Below, one piece after another: positions 33,219-43,440 of a DNA stretch of 64,000 nucleotides. Position 1 is the first letter of the stretch; each line of letters opens with the position of its first letter. The translations under genes were made by a program, and so were the position numbers. Under the pieces are notes generated by a model. It searched no databases. It saw nothing but the letters and a program-made list of their open reading frames with translations, and was not told the origin of the DNA. The DNA is from Tulasnella sp. 424 (Eukaryota > Basidiomycota > Agaricomycetes > Cantharellales > Tulasnellaceae), in assembly GCA_019633425.1 (NCBI GenBank), contig WSUB01000016.1, forward strand, positions 124,001 to 188,000, written 5' to 3'.

Positions 33219-35762
33219 TTACATGAGAGAACTATTCTTGAGATTCTCCCGCATGAGGAGGTCTTGAACGTGATTGATAATGTTGGCCGTCGTAACTTGG
33301 TTGATACATGAGGTGATATGAGTGAAAACAGGTCGCTCTTGGTTCGAGTATTGTCTGCGAATTGCCTCGAATTTGGATCGGAAGTCTAGGAAGAGAGCAA
33401 GTGTGAACATTGGGACGGGATGGAAGGGGTAACGGGTCGAAGCTTACATTTCTCGGCCGAGTCGTACTCGTTTGGCCTGTTTCCATACGATACGACGAAA
33501 CGGGACACTTGAACGCCGTCCTCGAGCTTCCTTCGAAGCAAGTCGGATTTGTTGAGGAAGAGCTGTACCGAAGAAAACGGGAAATTTGGTCAGGATCAAG
33601 TCCAGCTCCAATTATTCCCGAAATCCTAACGCACCACCAGAGGTACATTTTCCAAGAGCTTATTCGTACATAGTTCTTTCCAGATGATTAAGGAGTCCTC
33701 CAGGCAGTTGACTTTGCGGTCTTCGGGCAGGGCTTGGTCGAATGCTAGTGAAAAAGCACGTGAAGTTCAGTCGAACCAGTGTGCGAAGGAAGAAGGATGT
33801 GATTTTAGAGCTTACGAGAGAGGGGCGCGAGGAAGATAATGCAGTCGACGTTGTCGAAGTATGGAATCCACGCGTGTCGTTGTGTTCTTGCCCCTCCGAC
33901 GTCGTCTGGAGAAGTCGGCAGAGGCTTGAATTAGAAAGACCCTGGTAAAGCCGCAATGAGGGTGAACCAAATACTTACAGAGCCGCCATTCGACGCCGCT
34001 CTTGTCGACCGGGAAGATGTGCTCGGAGACACCGATGGTTTTGATTCGAGCGCGGAGGATGTCGTCGTCTGTCGGCATATACCGCGGTGCAGTTATGCGG
34101 TCGAGATCATTTAGGAAGCTGCCCACGGACCACGGGAAGAAAAAAAAGAGTCAGCCTCGTGTCACCATCCACGAAAGCGGAGAAAAGATAATTCGGATTG
34201 AATACGTACAATCCAGATCCCTCTTCCAACCGCACTCTAAACTTGGCCAAGCGACTCCTCACCCACGGATCCTTCCAAAGTCCAATCAAGTCCTGTCCGC
34301 ACATGTGGAAGAACCGCCCAGGGTCGTTTTTGTCATCCCAATCGGGTGCTGCGACCACCGTCGCGCCGGCAGTGTCAGAGTCCATCGAAGCTCGTCCATC
34401 CACGCTCCTCCGCCCGTCCTTGGGGGACGACCTCCCACTACTGCCAGTCTTGACTTGAACCGCTCTCCGAATCTTGTTGATGAACGCTCCATTCTTGCTG
34501 CCGCCGTTCTTGCTGTTCCAGGTGTTATCAGGCCTCACGAAGAACTCTTTATCCGTTCCTTCCAAAACGCCCGTCAGCCCACTGGATCCTGTAACTCGCG
34601 TCTTGGAATGGACCGCGGATAATTGGATGTTACGTTCTTCTGGACCGACGAGCTTGTTGATGATGCTTTCTTCGAGAGACGTTACGGGTGACAGGCGGAG
34701 TTTCATCTCTGCTACGTAAGCTGAGACGGGTTTGGCTGATTTGGGGCGAGCGTTAGGTCCCAGGGCGGCCAAGCTCGGTAACGTGGGCGATAGAGGAGCT
34801 TCGCGGGGAGGCTGAAGCTGCCCTTGCTGCTGTTGAGGGAGGCGGTTTTTCGAAGGGGAGTAATAGGGAGAAGAAGCATCTTCATCGTCGTCGTCGTTTG
34901 CGTTATCCGTGTCCCGCTCGAGTGAAAGTTCGAGAACTTTGAGGATCCGTTGGACGGAACGGACGACGTTTAGGAAAACGACGAGTCGCCATGCCGCGCG
35001 TTCGGCGTCAAATGTCTCGGGTGCGTGCATCAGGGCTTCAATAGCAATAGGGAAGAATTGAAAAAACGAAAGACATAGATGCAACGGCGGTCAGTCTCAA
35101 TTGGCGATGAAGAAGGACTGTGTGCGGGCAGGACGTACTAAATTGCCGTTGAAGAGTTCTAAAGTCAGGGAACAACCCGTTTCAACGTTCCCCGATCGTC
35201 GTCGTCGGAGCGGCATGCATCGCAAGTTCCGCCGAATAGAACCCACAACGTTTGAAAGAAGTCGAATAGAGAAGAGAGATAGAGAGAGACAAGTGGGGGG
35301 AAAGATAATCATCAGCACATCCATTCCTGTCTTGCACTCAGCCTTAGCCAGAACAAGGTGTCGGCCGACGCGGGTAGCGCCCACCAAGGTAATAGTCTGG
35401 AACTCACGATTTCCCAGATTCGCTTTGTCCTACAAAAGACCACCCCCAAACCCGAGTCAGTCAAACCATTGACCTGTCGAATGCTCGATATCCAACTCAC
35501 CTAACAACAAGACCCTAACCACCCTCCCTTTGGCTTTCCTATTCGCCAGCTCCTGCTTCTCCTTGTAAATAATCGCGTCGATGCCTTCACTTCTCTTCTT
35601 CGCTTCCAGCTCTTCTCTCTCTCTCGCCTCTCTTTGAGAGAGAGTTTCGTTCGGTGGGGGGCCCATTGCCTCTCTAAAGGGATCGAATTCGCTCAGGGCC
35701 ATTGAGGGTCTTGTTGTAGTTATAGTAGTTGTCTCTGGTGCTGAATTGGTGTTGGCCATCAT
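33219..35762 (-). CDS. Divergent heterotrimeric G-protein alpha subunit with large insert
   Basis: Membrane-associated GTP-binding switch. Nine minus-strand exons: 35762-35501, 35429-35408, 35158-35139, 35035-34210, 34118-33979, 33905-33816, 33744-33635, 33562-33448, 33385-33219; total 1752 nt, 583 residues (usual about 355). The P-loop GQSESGKSTLQRQF is built from two microexons of 22 and 20 nt. Switch I keeps the arginine finger (LRARIKTIG). Switch II reads DVGGARTQRHAW, so the catalytic Gln of the usual DVGGQR is Ala. NKSD is present (LFLNKSDLLRR); the last base-contact motif reads HITSCINQ instead of TCAT. About 230 extra residues, Ser/Pro-rich and acidic (NANDDDDEDASSPYYSPSK), sit in the helical domain. 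The N-terminus lacks the MGxxxS myristoylation motif. Similar Q-to-A proteins are an expanded group in basidiomycetes. Confidence 0.9.
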
Positions 35763-36455
35763 TTGAGTAGATTGTCTAGTGCTTTAGAGTAGGAATGAGC
35801 GTGGTGGGTGGTGAGTGGGAGGGGGAGCGTAGAGATTAAACGAGCAGAGGGGGGAGGGATGGTTAAGTACCGAGCGATGGACTTCCGGGGTCTCAACCCG
35901 AGGAACGCCCAACCAAACACCCGGATACTCAATTCATCCAGATCTCTTGTTGCCACACCGCATCGGGGCGTATTCATTCGTCTCTGCCGGTCCCTGATCC
36001 GGTTATCACGTATTTTCTTCTTTGGTCAGCCAACGAGAATTGTACAAGAACGAGGGGGAGGCGTTTATATGTACAACGTTAATGCCTAAAGTTACTGGTA
36101 CAGATGCCAAGCAAAAATAAAACGAGGGGTGAAAGGAATAAAAAACAAAAAAGTGCATTCATTTCGTGATAATGCCCAGCCCTAGCCGACGGGAGTGGAG
36201 GGAGATTTGTGGCGAGGGGGCGGACCAGAAGCCGGCGTGGTCTGGGAATAGGGGGTCGTGCCGGTTCCTGAGACTTGAGTCGAGAATCCAGGCATAGCCA
36301 ATCAGCAATCTTGATTCTCGGTGGCTTTTTGTTTTAGCAAGTGTTTCACTCTTTCTTCGCTGCCGACGGGAACGGAACGAAACAGCGGCACCCAATTTAC
36401 GCTATCTGCTCCAACCTTGCAATGCCTAATATCCAAACCCGGGACCAAATCTTTG
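35763..36455. other. Promoter region of the G-alpha gene and 3' flank of the PRELI-like gene
   Basis: No exon supported on either strand. The sequence near 35260-35295 and 35600-35640 contains GA-rich tracts inside and next to the gene; here only A-rich sequence near 36110-36150 stands out. Confidence 0.45.
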
Positions 36456-37668
36456 TTACAGGGTGGATGAGGGGGAAGGTGGAGGTGAAGAGATCGGCTC
36501 GGCTCGCGCTGGATCATGATCTTGTGACCCGGATCTGATCGAAGACGGTGGTGGTGGAGCTGCTGGATCAACGACCGCAGCAGCATCATGCCTGGCCAAG
36601 CCGTATGGCATCCGGTTAGAGAGCCATTGCGGTAGCCAGCTGCGTTTACGCGGAATTGTCGATGACGGGATGGGTGATGGGGACGAGGAGAAAGAAGGGT
36701 CGGAGGAGGCCGATGATGATGGGCGGTATGTGCGGTGATCATCGTAGTTGGGAGATCCCGATCCCGACTCTTCCAACTCCGAATCCGACCAGATGTGGTG
36801 CTGAGACGCTTGGGAGTAAGAGGCTAATTGGGCCTGGAATGCTGATGGGTCGCCTGCGACCATGCCTAGCGTGAAGGGCTGGAGACCTTGGAGCCGCATT
36901 CGATGCTCCCGCACAGCTTGCAATACGAGGGAGATTCCTTGTCGAGACTACGCAGATCGAGGTTGGTCAGGCTTTACGAGGCACGCGACGGGGACACGAA
37001 GCAGCCTCGGAGGGGATTACTCACTCGTTCAAGATTGGCCTTGAACTTGTTCACACCGTACTTCTCGATCTTCTTCGTCAGGCCCCAGCCAAAGTTGGAG
37101 ACGACGTTGGCTGTCACTCTTTGCACCGTCGACCTGTTATGCCCATAACAAGAGCAGAAAGTATGGTCAGCAAACGATGCGGGGCTCCAGAGTGCGGTGC
37201 CGGCTCCAGCGGGACAGCGCAAAGTTCCTAAACACTCACCCATCCTCAGCTTCCCTCAAGACCACATCCTCCTGAACCTGCATAATCTTGACATGATCCA
37301 AGTTCTTCGTCGAGCTGTGCACAACCCTCCCCTCCGGATCCACCTCACTCTCCTCCACGACCCAAGCTTCCGCGCGACTGATGAACTGCTTTGGGAACCA
37401 TCGAGGAACGGCTCCTGTTTTCTTGATAAGTCGAGTTGTTTTGAGCGTGCCTTGGTCTGTAAGCGTTCGCGATATGACGTCGCAGGCGAGTACGTGGGAC
37501 GCGTATGGGTTTGGGTAGCGGAGGAAGTAGGCGAGGGTGACGATTTGCCAGGCGTCGCTGCGTGCGCAAAGGGTGAAATTAGGTTTTGGGTCAGTTTTCG
37601 ACAGTGCACAGGGAGAGAGAAAAGGAGACTCACTCGTAAGTATGAGATTGAGAGAATACTTTGACCAT
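36456..37668 (-). CDS. PRELI/MSF1 (Ups1-type) mitochondrial lipid-transfer protein
   Basis: Ups/PRELI proteins move phosphatidic acid or phosphatidylserine across the mitochondrial intermembrane space with Mdm35. Minus-strand exons 37668-37634, 37557-37240, 37133-37025 and 36947-36456 give 317 residues. The start MVKVFSQSHTY is short and in phase. The core reads AYFLRYPNPYASHVLACDVI, TRLIKKTGAVPRWFPKQF and EAWVVEESEVDPEGRVVHSS, with NLDHVKIMQVQEDVVL, the Ups1-like pattern. A helix near the domain end is WGLTKKIEKYGVNKFKANLE. The last exon adds about 130 Ser/Pro-rich residues absent from yeast Ups1 (about 175 residues), ending PPPSPSSTL. The extension's role is unknown. Confidence 0.85.
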
Positions 37669-38561
37669 CAGAGCAGAGAGGGGGGAGGAGTAGAAGGAGT
37701 GTACAAGGGTGGGGTGGTGGTGGTTGATGGGCACGAAGGTTTGGAGAGGCGGAATGGACGAGGGAAATGGTCGCCTGGAGCAGAAGCCAGGCCGAGATGC
37801 AATTCGCAGCTGATAACCGTGGAGTCCCAATATCGTTCATTCGCACGCCACACCCCATCTACTTCCCTTCTGCCTGCGTCAGCGGTGCGGCCTCCGTTCA
37901 GGGTGTGTGGCCGAGCGTCGTCATCCCAAGGGAGCTGGCTGGTTATTACGGAGGCCTTGCTAGTCTTTCGGGCCAGACTGATAACAACTTGCGAGGGTAG
38001 GTTCGTTGCTGAGTGTTTGCTGTCACTTGAATTCCCTCGCTCTCCGAGTTTCTCCGCCAGCTCGGCGAACCTGCTTGGGAGACTGCCACGGCCGAGCCGT
38101 TCGGAAACGGGCCCGTACGGAGAAAGTGAGCTTGGCCCTACAGCTACAGCCGTCGACTCTGCAAAGAACAGCTCCGGCGATTCGCCTTGCCCTAAACCGT
38201 ATCGCTTATTCTCGACGAGAAGAAAAAACTAAACATGTTGCATTGGTGTTTACGAGAATAGGGAATACACGAAGACTATCTACAGGCTTCGTTCGCATTT
38301 ACGACCAACTTTGCGTCGGCGGCCACTCCAAGAAAGACCGTACAACGTGCATGAGAACGAAGCCGAACCACATAAAAGAGAACCGAACGGAGTAAAGAAT
38401 CGAGCGCGAAACCGAAATGCATGAAAACACCAGACCGAAAGGGCCGTAGCCGACCAAACTCAAAACGAAGAAAAAGACTCCAGAAACGAACACGGTGGAT
38501 ATATCTCACTACGATATTCCAGCAACATGGTCCCGGTTCTTCCTGGCTCCATATAGCTTCG
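37669..38561. other. Promoter of the PRELI-like gene and 3' flank repeat of HSF-like gene A
   Basis: The part 37912-38170 is a repeated element seen again at about 45120-45400 and 54895-55150 and partly at 41690-41765; it carries the words gaaacgggcccgtacgg and ttcctgctagtct-like gccttgctagtct. On its minus strand it is open as PSQVVISLARKTSKASV in at least two copies, which may be chance. No complete gene is supported. Confidence 0.55.
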
Positions 38562-40066
38562 CTACTGGTGGCCAGCGTTGGTGGGACCGGAGGCCCGATT
38601 CCCAGACGACCAGGGGGCAGGGGGTGAAGGTACAAGAGTTGCCCCGTCAAACCGTCTGTTTGAAGTCATAGACAAACTTAAACCTTGGGGAGGAGTTTGT
38701 AATTGACTCGAGGATGCAGGTGCGGAGGGGGAGAAGGTCTGCGCTCCAGCCGAAGGACCCGGCTGTCCCCGACATGCAGTGAACGTTGGGCCCGCATCAG
38801 TCGTTGAACTGTGCTGCGCCAAGAGGGGCTCTCCGAATGTCGATGAACCTGCAGCGTGATCGGGAGTGAGTGAAGAATTGGGGAATGAGGTAGTATTGCC
38901 CTGTATTTGAGAGTGAGCGGACGGTGGATGGAGGGGAGTAGGATTAATCCGGTCCAGGGACATTCCTGGTGTCGTATAGGAAGGAACGCCCGCTCCACCA
39001 TTGTCTGCATCGATCGGAGGCCCGTGTGCAGGCCCATCGGGAATGCCGCTGGGATAGCCCACTCCGCTCATCGGGCATTGGACGGCAATTGCCCTTTCCG
39101 CTAGCCCCGTGAGGACCTCAGATCTTGACGGGCCATTTCCGATAGACATGGCGTTCAGCTCGCTTGACATCTGCCAGATAGAAGTCTCCATTGCCTTCAG
39201 CTTGCTTGCCAACTGCAAGGCCGAAGCCGTCATCTCCAAGAATTTGGTATGCGTGGCATTCAATTCTAAAGTAATCGTTGCAAGCTGATTTTGAAGGGAA
39301 AAGAACCTGGCTTCAGGATTTGGCAGTCCTAGAGGTTGAGGAACCGCGGATATGTTCGAGGCAGGGGGATGTTCGTGAACCGAATCCTGAGAGGTCGAAT
39401 CCTTCGGCTGACGCGTTACTTGAGGAAGAAGGTCGGGGCGGCCTCTGCAAAACATGTTGTTCCAGTGGACATACAAAGCCTGACTTTTATTCTACCATGA
39501 GGAGACAAATGACTTTAGTAAGCAACCAGGTGCGAGGTCGCAAGAACGGTACTCGCCCTATTCCGCTTCTCAAATCCATAATTGCTTAACTGCTTCTGGA
39601 AGCTGGCCCACCCCTAAAAAAAGAAGAAGAAGAAATAAGTTACATCGCCGGCTAGTTAGGTGAGGGGGAATATATACATACCTTGTTCATTTCCGGGAAC
39701 CATTTGGGCAAGGCATTAGCGACGAAGTCGTCAACATTCGGAATCCATAGACCAGAGGACCCTCCATGTTGGTACCAGCCAATCCACTTTGACACGGTCT
39801 CGCTCATTAGCATGCTATGTGCAGGCATCAGGATCATAGGCACTGGAATCAATCGGTGTAAGGACCTACTCATAAAGCTTAGAGCTGAACAAGTTGCCAT
39901 CGTATGCCTCCTGGTTGAGACTTGCAGCTATGTACGAAGGTTGTTGCGTATAGGACTGGATGTGGGCAGGCAAGGAGGATGTGTGAGCTGATGAAGTCTC
40001 GCCCACACGCGTGTTACGGGGTAGGGGGGTGTAAGCGGGCTGAGTCACGGTGTTCCACGAGGCCAT
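38562..40066 (-). CDS. HSF-type DNA-binding protein, array copy A (class I)
   Basis: Putative transcription factor with a heat-shock-factor DNA-binding domain. Minus-strand exons 40066-39870, 39814-39682, 39613-39557 and 39491-38562 give 438 residues. The DBD runs from FSSKLYDMLMSETVSKWIGW through LWIPNVDDFVANALPKWFPE and WASFQKQLSNYGFEKR to the wing ALYVHWNNMFCRGRPDLLPQ. A coiled coil follows (FFSLQNQLATITLELNATHT), then the motif MSIGNGPSRSEVLTG and a Pro/Ser-rich tail ending NAGHQ. Intron 3 uses a GC donor (AGG|gcgagt) where copies B, C, D, F and G have GT. The recognition helix has QKQL in place of the canonical VRQL. Start chosen at MASWNTVTQP, giving matching phase. Confidence 0.85.
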
Positions 40067-42194
40067 TGAGGCGTGAGACAAAGGAAAGGCCTTTTCTGTT
40101 TGGGGAATGGGGACAAGTAAGAGTCAAAGAGAGACGAGTGAGAGACGGTAAGTCAGGGTGAGCGGGACGTCGAGATGATGGGAAAAGGACGCTACGACCA
40201 AGGGGAAGAGTGTAGGGAAACGACGATACCTAAGAGGTTTTCACGGACTTTTATCTACCTCTCCTTGAGGTACTTCTGACGACCTTCGATTTCTAAATCA
40301 CAAACAAGCCATTACGGGCAAAAGCATTGCATTGCAGTGCCTCCCACGTTGGCTGGTCGCCGCCTTGGAGTAATCAAACAGCACATCAAAGACAAGCAAA
40401 GCCCAAAGATAAGTGAGGTCGTAGTACACTGTGGCGAGTTTACTTGGCATTAGACATAGGTAGTTGGGCGGGATACCAGTAAAAGCTCGCCGGGCTGCAT
40501 GTTTGGCCCGAGATCCAAACGACTGGACTCACACGTGCCTTTTTAGAGGGTTAGCTTATAACCCAAATTGGTACCTGCTGACACGAGGGTCGCCTGCCGG
40601 CCATTGCGAGTCTATATGTCGAAGAAGAAGAGAAAGAAACAGAAAGAGAAAGGCCGGACGTCAGCGAGTTCGGGTTAAAGAGGATGCCGCTGTGTTTCTC
40701 ACGCAGTACATGGGCTCTTGGTTATGCCTCTATTCACACGATTAGTTTTTGTATCAATCATCCGAACCAGTTAAACGCGACGCACTTCTAAAAGCCATTG
40801 GATTAAGATACTCCCAAATAAGGGAAGTGGGAGTTTCGGATGCGAGATAGGCATAATTGATTCAGAATTTGAAATAAATGACCAGCTCCAAGGCAAGCAA
40901 CCTTGCAATGGGAGAAACCAGCGAGTCAAAATCATATTCTTGATCTTCTCGATCAAGGATTTCTGAATGTCACGAGTAGGAATATTTGTAGTCATCCCGA
41001 AGCAGGATGATGGGGGTTTGGCACCAGAGAGTGACCCAAGACCTTGGGCACCTGGAGAGGCGAGACACTTGCCTTCTAGTTTCCGTCGAAAGTATGATAG
41101 AAACCCATCCATACGCTTGACAGATGTAACAGGTGAGATAGGGTCGGTCATTCTTGTGGTCTTTCCCGAGAGACTGGTGGTACCTTTTGGAGTGGATTGT
41201 CAACGAAAAGGGCAGCCGAGTGGAGGGACCGGCAGAACGGACAGAGCTATCCTCTCTCCGGATCCACCCTGAGCAAAGCTATAGATGGGCACCAACAGCA
41301 GAGCAAACGCAAACGAGCGGCCTGCTGCTCGGCTGAAGCGCAAAAGTCTGCTGGCAACGCCGAAAACTCCACGCGCTCCGGCGCTTTGAAAGCCTCACCT
41401 CCTCCCACCGAAGCACCACCGGCTCATGAGCTTAACAATCCTCCCACCAGGCCGTCCCTCCTTTCTTGGGTTTCTTATCATTGACCGTGTCGGATGAAGG
41501 AAACGGAATCGGCACAACTATGGCGACGCTAAAGGCTAAAAGCATATATGACCATCAAGATTCCGAGATAAGCTTTGCCAGAAGCTTTCTCAAACTCCCT
41601 TACAATTAACTACTTCGAAAGTCGGGACCTCCTGGTTACTATATTTATGGCACATCTTAGTTTAGGTTAATATCGGCCTTCCAGGGAGCCTGAGCTGTTC
41701 AGAACGCTGAAACGGGCCCGTACGCATAAGGTGAGTTCGACCCCCCGCCTGCAGTCACAGCTGTCGATTCTGCAAAGAACTGGATTTGCCTTGACCTGAT
41801 CCGTACCGCTCATTCTCGACGAACAAAAACACATTCAATTGGTATTTGTGATAATGGGGAATATATGAAGACTACATGCACAGGCTTCAAACTTAGGGCT
41901 AAACTCTCGTCGGTGGCAGCGAGAAAAGAACGTACAACGTACACGAGAACGGAGTTGAACCACATAAAACAAGAACGAAATGGAGTAAAGAACCGAGCAC
42001 GAAAAATCGAAATACATGGAAACACTAAAGTGAAATGCCTATAGATGACTAAACCCGGAACATGAAAAAAAAAAAGATCCCCGAAACGAAGACGGTAGGC
42101 GTAGCTCGCTACGTTCTTCCGGCACTTTGGCTCCGGCTCTTCCTGGCCCCATATATTTTCGCTACTAGTGGCCAGAGTTGGTGGGACCGGAGGG
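40067..42194. other. Upstream region of HSF-like gene A and downstream region of gene B
   Basis: This 2.1-kb spacer is repeated in diverged form at 43441-45814 and 47346-49000. Blocks in common are: a promoter block at 40361-40380 (about -300), a block around 40480-40620 containing ctgacacgagggt and cctgccggcca, a block at 40790-41100 that is open on the minus strand as GMTTNIPTRDIQK, and a plus-strand open stretch at about 41280-41480 (GHQQQSKRKRAA). No complete gene could be built. Confidence 0.6.
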
Positions 42195-43440
42195 TCAAAG
42201 CCAGGACCCCGGAGCAGAGGGTTGAGGTACACGATATACGGTCGGCGTTGGTCCATTTGAAGCCATAGCCGAATTTGAATTTGGGGTACGAAGTTGGGCT
42301 TGACTTGTGGATGAAGATACAAAATCATTCGAGGCGGAGGTCGGCGTTCCAATCGAAGGACCAGCGTTCGGCTGTTGTCCGAGACCTGGAACGGAAGACG
42401 AGCCCGGATCATTCGTTAAACCGCCCTGCAACATGGGGGGAGCTTGGGCCACCGAAATCCCTGCAGAGTGGTGGAGAGTGCTTGAAGCAGCATTATTTGG
42501 TATTTGGAGACCGGGGAGAGTGCGGAGAGCGAGATTGGTTGTGTCCGTAATCATTTTCGGTACCATCTGGGAAAGAACGCTCCAAAACCGATCCAAGGCG
42601 GTGTCTAGCTTGCTTGAAATCTGCTTCTCCAACTCCGGGACTTTGAGGACCTGCGCCTCCACGACTTCGAGTCGTCCCTTCAGCTCCGCGATTTCGTTAT
42701 CCTTCGTCTCAAGTTGTTTCTTCAGGAGCTCAACCTCGTCATCAAGATTTGGCCGACCTTGAGGTTGCAGAGCCCCGGGTGAGTTGGGGGCAAAGAGCTG
42801 TTCCGGGACTGTATCCTGAGAAGGCGACGTCGATTTCTTGCCGATCGGCCGACGCACTACTTGAGGAATAAGGTCTCGGCGACCACAGCAAAACTTGTTG
42901 TCCCAGTGGACATAATGAGCCTGATCTGCATTCTACCGGAGGAAATAATTGGTTTTAGCAAGCGACCAGGTGCGAGGTCGCAAGGTCAACGGTACTCACC
43001 CGATCCCGCTTCTTCAACCCGTAATTACTCATCTGCTTCTGGAAGCTTTTCCACCCCTAAAAACCCATCAAGGTAAATCGCCAGCTAGTTAGGTGACGAG
43101 GAATGTATCCATACCCCCATACCCGGGAAATATACGGGCAAGACATGACGGACGAAGGCGTCAACACTCGGTATGAATAGACCTCCATTTTGGTGCCAGT
43201 GGATCCAGGCTTTCAGGGTCACGTCTCCCAACACACTATGCGTAGCCATCAGGACCCTACGCACTGGGACCAAACGGTGCAAAGGACCTACTCAAAAAGC
43301 GTATATAGAAACCCCGAGGTGCCGTCGGATGCCTCCGGGTTGGGACTTCGAGCCAGGTGCGCGAGCGTCGAGGACTCAAGCTGAGCAGGCAGGGGGGATA
43401 TGCGAGCTGATGAAGTGCTTCGGGTGTTCCGCGGGGCCAT
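42195..43440 (-). CDS. HSF-type DNA-binding protein, array copy B (class I)
   Basis: Minus-strand exons 43440-43292, 43235-43115, 43056-43000 and 42932-42195 give 354 residues. DBD: FLYTLFDVLGDVTLKAWIHW, GLFIPSVDAFVRHVLPVYFP, WKSFQKQMSNYGLKKRDR (Phe of NYGF is Leu here) and the wing AHYVHWDNKFCCGRRDLIPQ. The coiled coil is longest of the class (DDEVELLKKQLETKDNEIAE, LKGRLEVVEAQVLKVPELEK). The central motif IGNGSP is missing and replaced by unrelated sequence. An early TGA (42195) removes the last dozen codons relative to A and C. The start MAPRNTRSTSSARISP is in phase. The frame is otherwise intact. Confidence 0.82.

Noticed and set aside
37912..38232. Open plus- and minus-strand frames in the shared downstream element
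   Set aside because: Open in some copies but broken in others, no start context and no domain; kept only as a repeat.
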